Assembly (NCBI GenBank): GCA_040219275.1 | Contig: JAVJSU010000007.1 | Span: 124,001-188,000 of the forward strand | Direction: 5' to 3' | Length of the DNA: 64,000 nucleotides | Origin: JAVJSU01 sp040219275 | Lineage (GTDB): Bacteria; Chloroflexota; Anaerolineae; Aggregatilineales; Phototrophicaceae | Shown here: one piece after another, positions 59,291-64,000 of the stretch | How positions within the stretch are numbered: position 1 is the stretch's first letter | How the letters are laid out: each line of letters begins with the position of its first letter | Program-made: the position numbers and the translations under genes | Notes under the pieces: model-generated | What the model was told of the DNA's origin: nothing | Seen by the model: the letters and a program-made list of their open reading frames with translations, nothing else | Databases searched by the model: none

Positions 59291-59378
59291 GTCAGTTGGT
59301 CAGCTTGTTAGTTAGTCAGGAAACACGATCACGGTCTTAAATTTTTACTGAAAAACTGACTTGCTGAGACGCTGATGG
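59291..59378. repeat. Composite octad repeat element
   Basis: Four 8-nt units of the type GTCAGNNN (59291-59322), a 24-nt centre, then four 8-nt units of the type RCTGANNN (59347-59378). The two arms are roughly reverse complements of each other. It lies between tRNA-Asn and the FecCD permease gene; I see no gene in 59242-59434. Confidence 0.75.
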
Positions 59379-59434
59379 CGCAGTGTTTGACAGAATTATT
59401 CTGGTAAAATTTTGAACATGCGTAACAGCACTAT

Positions 59435-60538
59435 TTAATTAACACGACTGCGATCCCGTAACAGCAACCACAAAAAGAACGGTCCACCGATCAACGCCGT
59501 GACGATGCCGAGCGGGACTTCTGCCGGAACAGCCACCGTGCGGGCGAATAAGTCCGCGCCGATGAGCAGAGATGCGCCGAGCAATGCCGAACCGGGCAAC
59601 ACAAAACGATGATCCGGTCCAACGGCGAGGCGTAACAGATGGGGGACGACCAGACCGAGAAAGCCGATCGCCCCTGCCAGCGCCACCCCCGCGCCAACGG
59701 TCATCGCCACACAGACAATCACAATTTGCTTGGTGCGCTCCACGTTTACGCCGAGATGTCCGGCTTCGCTCTCACCGAGCAGGAGTGCGTTCAGTGGACG
59801 GGCGAAAAAGGCAATCGGGATCATGCCGAGCAAGATCAACGGCGCGACGATGGCGAGATTATCCCATGTGGCGAGCGTCAAGCGTCCGAGATTCCAGAAG
59901 ATAATATCGCGCAATTGTTCATCGTCGGAGATAAAGGTCATTAAGCCCACTCCGGCGACACTCAGCGCGTTAATGGCGATTCCTGCAAGGAGCATGGTGG
60001 CGATGTCTGTTTTGCCGCCGATACTGGCGATGCGATAAATCACAAAAGTCGTCAACACTCCGCCTAAGAACGCCGCAATCGGGATTGAGAATCCGCCCAG
60101 AATCGCCTCTACGCCACTGAGCACACTGTTGCCGAGGACGATCATCACTGCCGCAGAAAACGCCGCACCGCCAGAAATGCCGATCAAGCCGGGGTCTGCC
60201 AGTGGATTGCGAAATAAGCCTTGAATCGCCGCGCCACTGACCGCCAATGATGCACCGACCAGCAATCCAAGCACCACACGCGGCAGACGGATGACGATGA
60301 GCACAGCTTGCTGACGTTGTTCAAAGTCAACGCCGGTATCAATGCCGAATTCGTTGAGCACAATGGCAAGCGCCTGATTCGGGTTGATGGGTACTGCGCC
60401 AATGCCCACGCCGAGCAAAAAGACGACAATCAACAACACGAACAAGCCGACGAGTAGGGCTGGTCCGCGCTGGCGGGCAAGTGTCTGGTTGGAGTCTTCG
60501 GGTGGTGAGGCGGAATTTACAGATGAGATTGTGGACAT
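59435..60538 (-). CDS. FecCD-family ABC transporter permease (iron/heme/cobalamin type)
   Basis: A 367-residue polytopic protein with about ten membrane helices. RLPRVVLGLLVGASLAVSGAAIQGLFRNPLADPGLIGISGGAA is the classical FecCD/BtuC signature region, and GFLGLVVPHLLRLAVGPDHRFVLPGSALLGA near the end contacts the ATPase. Partners (binding protein, ATPase) are not in the window, and the next gene downstream is only a tRNA, so they may lie elsewhere. A substrate such as siderophore, heme or B12 cannot be told from the permease. Confidence 0.94.
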   Translation of the reverse strand: MSTISSVNSASPPEDSNQTLARQRGPALLVGLFVLLIVVFLLGVGIGAVPINPNQALAIVLNEFGIDTGVDFEQRQQAVLIVIRLPRVVLGLLVGASLAVSGAAIQGLFRNPLADPGLIGISGGAAFSAAVMIVLGNSVLSGVEAILGGFSIPIAAFLGGVLTTFVIYRIASIGGKTDIATMLLAGIAINALSVAGVGLMTFISDDEQLRDIIFWNLGRLTLATWDNLAIVAPLILLGMIPIAFFARPLNALLLGESEAGHLGVNVERTKQIVIVCVAMTVGAGVALAGAIGFLGLVVPHLLRLAVGPDHRFVLPGSALLGASLLIGADLFARTVAVPAEVPLGIVTALIGGPFFLWLLLRDRSRVN

Positions 60539-60608
60539 ATGAAATCAGGCTTTTGCACTAACAGTAATGCGCCGCATTATAGCACAGGGTAAACGTGATT
60601 CATGCGGC

Positions 60609-62390
60609 TTAAATCCGTGATTGCATGTTGTAGAGATTGGCGTAAACACCATCTCGCGCCAGTAATTCGTGATGTGTGCCTTGCTCATCAATGCCGTCTT
60701 CGGTGAGTACGATGATGCGCCCTGCATTTCTGACGGTGGAGAGGCGATGGGCGATGACCAGCGTAGTCCGATTATTGCTCAAGGTTTCCAACGACTCCTG
60801 CACGGCTTTTTCGCTTTCGTTGTCGAGGGCGCTGGTGGCTTCGTCGAAAATGATGATCGGCGGATTTTTTAGGAAGACACGGGCGATGCTGAGGCGTTGC
60901 TTTTGTCCGCCGGAGAGCTTCACGCCGCGCTGACCAATATCTGCATTATAACCCTCCGGTAGCCCCATGATAAAGTCGTGCGCGTTGGCTTGCTTCGCCG
61001 CCGCGATAACTTCTTCGTCGGTTGCGTCCAATTTGCCATAACGAATATTGTCGGCGATGGTTCCGGCGAATAAATAGACATCTTGCTGAACAACACCGAT
61101 ATTCTTTTTTAACGACTCTAAGCGAACATCTTTGATATTGATGCCGTCAATCAGAATTTCTCCGGTGTCGACCTCGTAAAAGCGGGGAATGAGTGAGCAT
61201 AGCGTGGATTTGCCCACGCCGGATGATCCGACAAGGGCGACATATTCACCGGCGCGGATATTCAGCGAGATATTGTTGATGACATCATTGTGATCGTCAT
61301 TATATTTAAAGCTGACCGACTTGAACTCCACATGACCTTCAACGTCTTTCAGGTCGATTGCGTTGGGGGAGTCCTGAATGGTGGGTGTGACTTCCATCAG
61401 TTCCATAAAGCGGTTAAATCCGGTGATGCCTTCCTGATAGAGGCGGGCGAAATTTACGGCACGCTGAATCGGCTCGGTGAGGCTACCGACATATAACAAA
61501 AACGTCACCAAATCCGCCAAATCTAACGACGCACGGAAGATGCTCGCGCCACCGAAGATAATCACAGCGATGGTGATGAGTTGTGTGAATGCCATCATCC
61601 CACTATAAAAATAGGCTTCACTTTTGTATCCATCCCGACGGCTATCTACCAGATGGTCATTCGCGTAGGAAAATTTTTGCTTCTCAATCGTCTCGTTGGT
61701 AAATGACTTGACGACCCGAATGCCCGACAACGTATCTTCAACCTGTGCATTGATGTCGCCAATTCTCGCTTTGCTGTTGCGTAAAGCGACATTCATTTTC
61801 CGGTTAAAGTAAAACGAATATACTGCCATCACAGGCAGAAACAGGAAGACAATCACCGTAAGCTGTACATTGATGTGAAGGAGGATGAAAAACGCGCCAG
61901 TAAATTTCAGTAGGGCAATAGCAATGTCTTCCGGTCCATGATGAAAGAGTTCGGACAGCCAGAAGAGATCATTGGTGATGCGTGACATAAGTTGCCCCGT
62001 TTTTTGACCATCATAAAAGCTAAACGAGAGCTTCTGATAATGGTCAAATAATTCGTTACGCATATCGCGTTCCATCTTCGCGCCCATCATATGCCCCTGA
62101 TAGTCTATGAAGGTGTTACACGCTACCTGTATGACTACCAGCATAAACATAAACGCGCCCATCAGATAAATTTGATTGAGCGCGTCGGGCATATCGGTTC
62201 CGAGGATGTTCTGGGTAATATAGCGTACACAAAGCGGAATGAGCAAGGTGATGGCGGAAAGCACAAATGCACAGGCAAGGTCAGTCAATAATAATCTCAG
62301 ATAAGGTCTGTAATAGGATATAAATTTTCTGCTTCTAGAATTTTTGGAGAGGGGTTGTGGCGGAATTGCTATCGCCTTGGATGCCGTCAT
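60609..62390 (-). CDS. MsbA-like ABC exporter (permease-ATPase fusion)
   Basis: A half-transporter of about 593 residues that works as a dimer. Six membrane helices (about 25-320) with the DYQGHMMGAKMERDMRNELFDHYQKLSFSFYDGQKTGQLMSR coupling region, then an ATPase domain: Walker A GSSGVGKST, Q-loop QQDVYLF, signature LSGGQKQRLSIARVFL, Walker B IIFDEATSALD, and H-loop IAHRLST. Substrates of this type include lipids, peptides and drugs. The start at 62390 is preferred over an ATG ten codons upstream. It is the only gene of its unit. Confidence 0.95.
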   Translation of the reverse strand: MTASKAIAIPPQPLSKNSRSRKFISYYRPYLRLLLTDLACAFVLSAITLLIPLCVRYITQNILGTDMPDALNQIYLMGAFMFMLVVIQVACNTFIDYQGHMMGAKMERDMRNELFDHYQKLSFSFYDGQKTGQLMSRITNDLFWLSELFHHGPEDIAIALLKFTGAFFILLHINVQLTVIVFLFLPVMAVYSFYFNRKMNVALRNSKARIGDINAQVEDTLSGIRVVKSFTNETIEKQKFSYANDHLVDSRRDGYKSEAYFYSGMMAFTQLITIAVIIFGGASIFRASLDLADLVTFLLYVGSLTEPIQRAVNFARLYQEGITGFNRFMELMEVTPTIQDSPNAIDLKDVEGHVEFKSVSFKYNDDHNDVINNISLNIRAGEYVALVGSSGVGKSTLCSLIPRFYEVDTGEILIDGINIKDVRLESLKKNIGVVQQDVYLFAGTIADNIRYGKLDATDEEVIAAAKQANAHDFIMGLPEGYNADIGQRGVKLSGGQKQRLSIARVFLKNPPIIIFDEATSALDNESEKAVQESLETLSNNRTTLVIAHRLSTVRNAGRIIVLTEDGIDEQGTHHELLARDGVYANLYNMQSRI

Positions 62391-62538
62391 ACCTGTTACC
62401 TGTAGTTGAATAAGCCACACCTATTCTATACGGGTCAGGAAGGTTCTTCAATAGGTAAAGTGGTTAAGGTGCGCTGATTGCTAGTCGTATAATAGACGTA
62501 ATTTTTTCAGGAACTCATGTAAGAAAGAACTTTTTAGC

Positions 62539-62629
62539 GTTTCAGCTATCAGCAGTTCAGCTAAAAGTAGGTCGTCATGTGTAAAATGACCGCTTTTACT
62601 GAGAAACTGACTCGCTGAATTGCTGACTA
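62539..62629. repeat. Composite octad repeat element
   Basis: Three 8-nt units of the type NTTCAGCN (about 62539-62563), a centre with a GTCAT/ATGAC hairpin, then four units of the type RCTGANNN (62598-62629). The second arm matches 23 of 25 nt with the 59343 region. It fills most of the 293-nt gap between CoaX and the ABC exporter; no gene is seen there. Confidence 0.75.
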
Positions 62630-62683
62630 GCAATCAAGATAAGAAATAAGTTACATTTATGAAGATAAGGTCGCTTCTAAAAA

Positions 62684-63460
62684 TCAGCCGGATTTATTCA
62701 ACCCATACATCACGCGCAGACCATCCAGCGTGAGGTTTGGGACGATTTTGTCGATCACTCCGGTATGTTTATCAAAATGTACGGCTAATCCACCTGTAGC
62801 GATGACCTGCGTTTTGTCGGATGCCAGTTCACCTTTGATGCGCGTGACGATGCCTTCTACCAGCGACACATACCCCCAGAAGATACCCGATTGCATGGCG
62901 TGAATCGTGTTGCGTCCGATGGGTGTTGGCGGGGGGACGAGTTCGACCTTATGCAATTTGGCGGCACGGCTAACAAGTGCATCGTGCGCCACGCCGATTC
63001 CCGGAGCGAGCGCACCGCCGATGTATTCGTTTTGCGCGGAAACCACGTCAAAGTTGGTCGATGTGCCGAAATCCACCACAATCGCCGGACCGCCGCCGTA
63101 TAAATTGACGACTGCCGAGGCATTGGCGATACGATCCGCGCCGGATTGCTCCGGTTGGTCGATGTTGATAACCACACCCGTGTTGATCGTGCTACTGACG
63201 ACAACCGGCTCCGTGTCAAAATAACGGCGAACAAGCTCGGTAAAGGTCATGGTTAAGGGCGGCACGACACAGCTAATAATCACGCCGTCGATTGCCTTAT
63301 AGCCCACATCGGCACTATTGAGGAAGTTCCGCACCAACACCGCGTATTCATCGGTGGTTTTATCGGTAACGGTTCGCGCCCGCCACGAAAGCGCCCACTC
63401 GTCGTTGCGCCATAATCCGAGCGTGATATTGGTATTGCCGATGTCGATAGCGAGGAGCAT
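62684..63460 (-). CDS. coaX: Type III pantothenate kinase
   Basis: Phosphorylates pantothenate in the first step of CoA synthesis. It has 258 residues of the ASKHA fold: LLAIDIGNTNITLGLW (phosphate-1 motif), GADRIANASAV, and VVDFGTSTNFDVVSAQNEYIGGALAPG (the second phosphate and substrate site, where the usual Thr is partly replaced), then IATGGLA. All three motifs are in order and the length is normal. It starts with ATG and shows no operon partner. Confidence 0.95.
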   Translation of the reverse strand: MLLAIDIGNTNITLGLWRNDEWALSWRARTVTDKTTDEYAVLVRNFLNSADVGYKAIDGVIISCVVPPLTMTFTELVRRYFDTEPVVVSSTINTGVVINIDQPEQSGADRIANASAVVNLYGGGPAIVVDFGTSTNFDVVSAQNEYIGGALAPGIGVAHDALVSRAAKLHKVELVPPPTPIGRNTIHAMQSGIFWGYVSLVEGIVTRIKGELASDKTQVIATGGLAVHFDKHTGVIDKIVPNLTLDGLRVMYGLNKSG

Positions 63461-63540
63461 TCGATTTAGCCTTTGTGCGTAAGTTTCTTCTATTTTATCA
63501 GCATTCCACTCTGCATAATATTCTACCTCTTAGAAATAAA

Positions 63541-63576
63541 ACGCAGAGACGCAAAGAGCGCAGAGCAACGCAGAGA
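63541..63576 (+). repeat. CGCAGAG-type repeat, downstream of the GxxExxY remnant
   Basis: Several copies of (A)CGCAGAG/CGCAAAG in one orientation lie just after the end of the pseudogene. Confidence 0.75.
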
Positions 63577-63599
63577 GAAGAATGGAGAAGATGGAATTT

Positions 63600-63975
63600 C
63601 TACAGACGATTGACGACCCGATGAATACCGTCTTTGACCATTTTTTAATTGAAATTGATAACCAATGCCAATTTTAAGCCGGACAATCGCAAGTACGTTA
63701 GCGCTTGTACTCCGTATACGGGATTATAATGTTCTACCGCTTTACATTCGACAATGACTTTTTCATCAACCAGAACGTCAAGCCGAAGAGATGTCGCTAA
63801 TTGATGCCCTTTGTATTGAATCGGCACAGCCTTCTGGCGCTCTACCCGACACCCCATGAGTCCTAATTCCCAGATGAGCGCCTCTTCAGTAGACGCTCTC
63901 TAGTAAGCCGGAGCCTAAAATGCGATGAACCTCAATGGATGCCGTGACAATTTTCCCACTGATAATATTTTCCAT
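63600..63975 (-). pseudogene. GxxExxY-family protein gene, doubly disrupted
   Basis: The ATG at 63975 begins the normal N-terminus of a GxxExxY protein, ending GLLESVY with the family Gly, Glu and Tyr, and then TGA at 63888-63886. Removing one base (the T at 63888) restores EEALIWELGL and joins the family's central part (VERQKAVPIQYKG, LDVLVDEKVIVECKAV). A second stop, TAA at 63647-63645, precedes an in-frame VKDGIHRVVNRL tail that ends with TAG at 63602-63600. The total length of 376 nt equals 125 codons plus one base. So the gene carries one insertion and one nonsense change. The family is short, of unknown role and often spread as a cassette. Confidence 0.85.
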
Positions 63976-63980
63976 CGTTT

Positions 63981-64000
63981 TTCTCTGCGTTTCTTTGCGT
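63981..64000 (-). repeat. CGCAGAG-type repeat, upstream of the GxxExxY remnant
   Basis: On the minus strand ACGCAAAG and ACGCAGAG units lie 5 nt before the ATG, inverted relative to the copy at 63541-63576. The element is cut by the window end. Confidence 0.7.

Noticed and set aside
59271..59434. A second tRNA or small RNA after tRNA-Asn
   Set aside because: No cloverleaf can be drawn; the sequence is explained by octad repeats.

Overview
The window looks like a chromosomal stretch from a member of the Chloroflexota, probably an Anaerolineae-like lineage. This is inferred from gene content, not from a marker gene. The clues are exported proteins with Thr/Pro-rich stalks next to SH3, CARDB or RodZ-type domains, a menaquinone-type cytochrome bc complex clustered with a System I cytochrome c maturation operon, TIR-WD40 and LRR proteins, and many small intergenic repeats. 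Base composition is near 50% GC. Coding density is high, genes run on both strands, and operons often show ATGA-type overlaps. I see no prophage, insertion sequence, rRNA or CRISPR array.

Layout. 1-5.7 kb: exported or membrane proteins, a beta-CASP nuclease and a pirin. 5.7-6.6 kb: a broken HNH endonuclease with its overlapping partner gene. 6.6-8.3 kb: a TetR regulator divergent from an SDR-like gene, with two matching palindromic operators between them. 8.4-13.6 kb: RodZ-like protein, ribosomal protein L9, a GT-C glycosyltransferase, a degenerate receiver protein and Tag glycosylase. 13.8-27.6 kb (minus strand): the respiratory core. A Rieske/cytochrome b/two cytochrome c set lies upstream of ccmE-ccmF-ccmH-ccmG-(CcmI-like)-(cytochrome c fusion)-(DsbA-like lipoprotein)-ccmA-ccmB. 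The second group makes the c-type cytochromes the first group needs. CcmC and CcmD are not in the window.

28-37 kb: CorA, RNase D, TadA, tRNA-Ser(CGA), a LOG-like protein, a DUF1684 protein, an LRR lipo/membrane protein, DUF421 with a zinc ribbon, a TfoX-N protein, a catalase-like protein and a PNPOx-like protein. 37.3-41.5 kb (minus): a four-gene surface-glycan operon (GT2, methyltransferase, LPG-synthase-type membrane protein, GT-C). 41.6-45.0 kb: a 1140-residue transporter-like/HEAT/cyclic-nucleotide-binding protein. 45.3-48.1 kb: a TIR-TM-WD40 protein. 48.3-53.2 kb: an unusual run of a possible circularly permuted ATP-grasp protein, a soluble SdhB-like Fe-S protein, an exported beta-propeller and an SdhA/FrdA-like flavoprotein.

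53.3-64 kb: a pentapeptide-repeat protein, PyrB, an L,D-transpeptidase, SRPBCC and GNAT-like proteins, tRNA-Asn(GUU), a FecCD permease, an MsbA-like ABC exporter, CoaX, and a GxxExxY-family gene broken twice and flanked by inverted CGCAGAG repeats.

The most unusual signals are (i) degenerate intergenic arrays with a strict 7-nt or 8-nt period, whose sequence differs from site to site while the period is kept; (ii) the ATP-grasp-like/Fe-S/propeller/flavoprotein cluster; (iii) two genes whose ancestral frames can still be read through stops or a one-base insertion; and (iv) departures from family consensus in CcmE, cytochrome b and the SDR.
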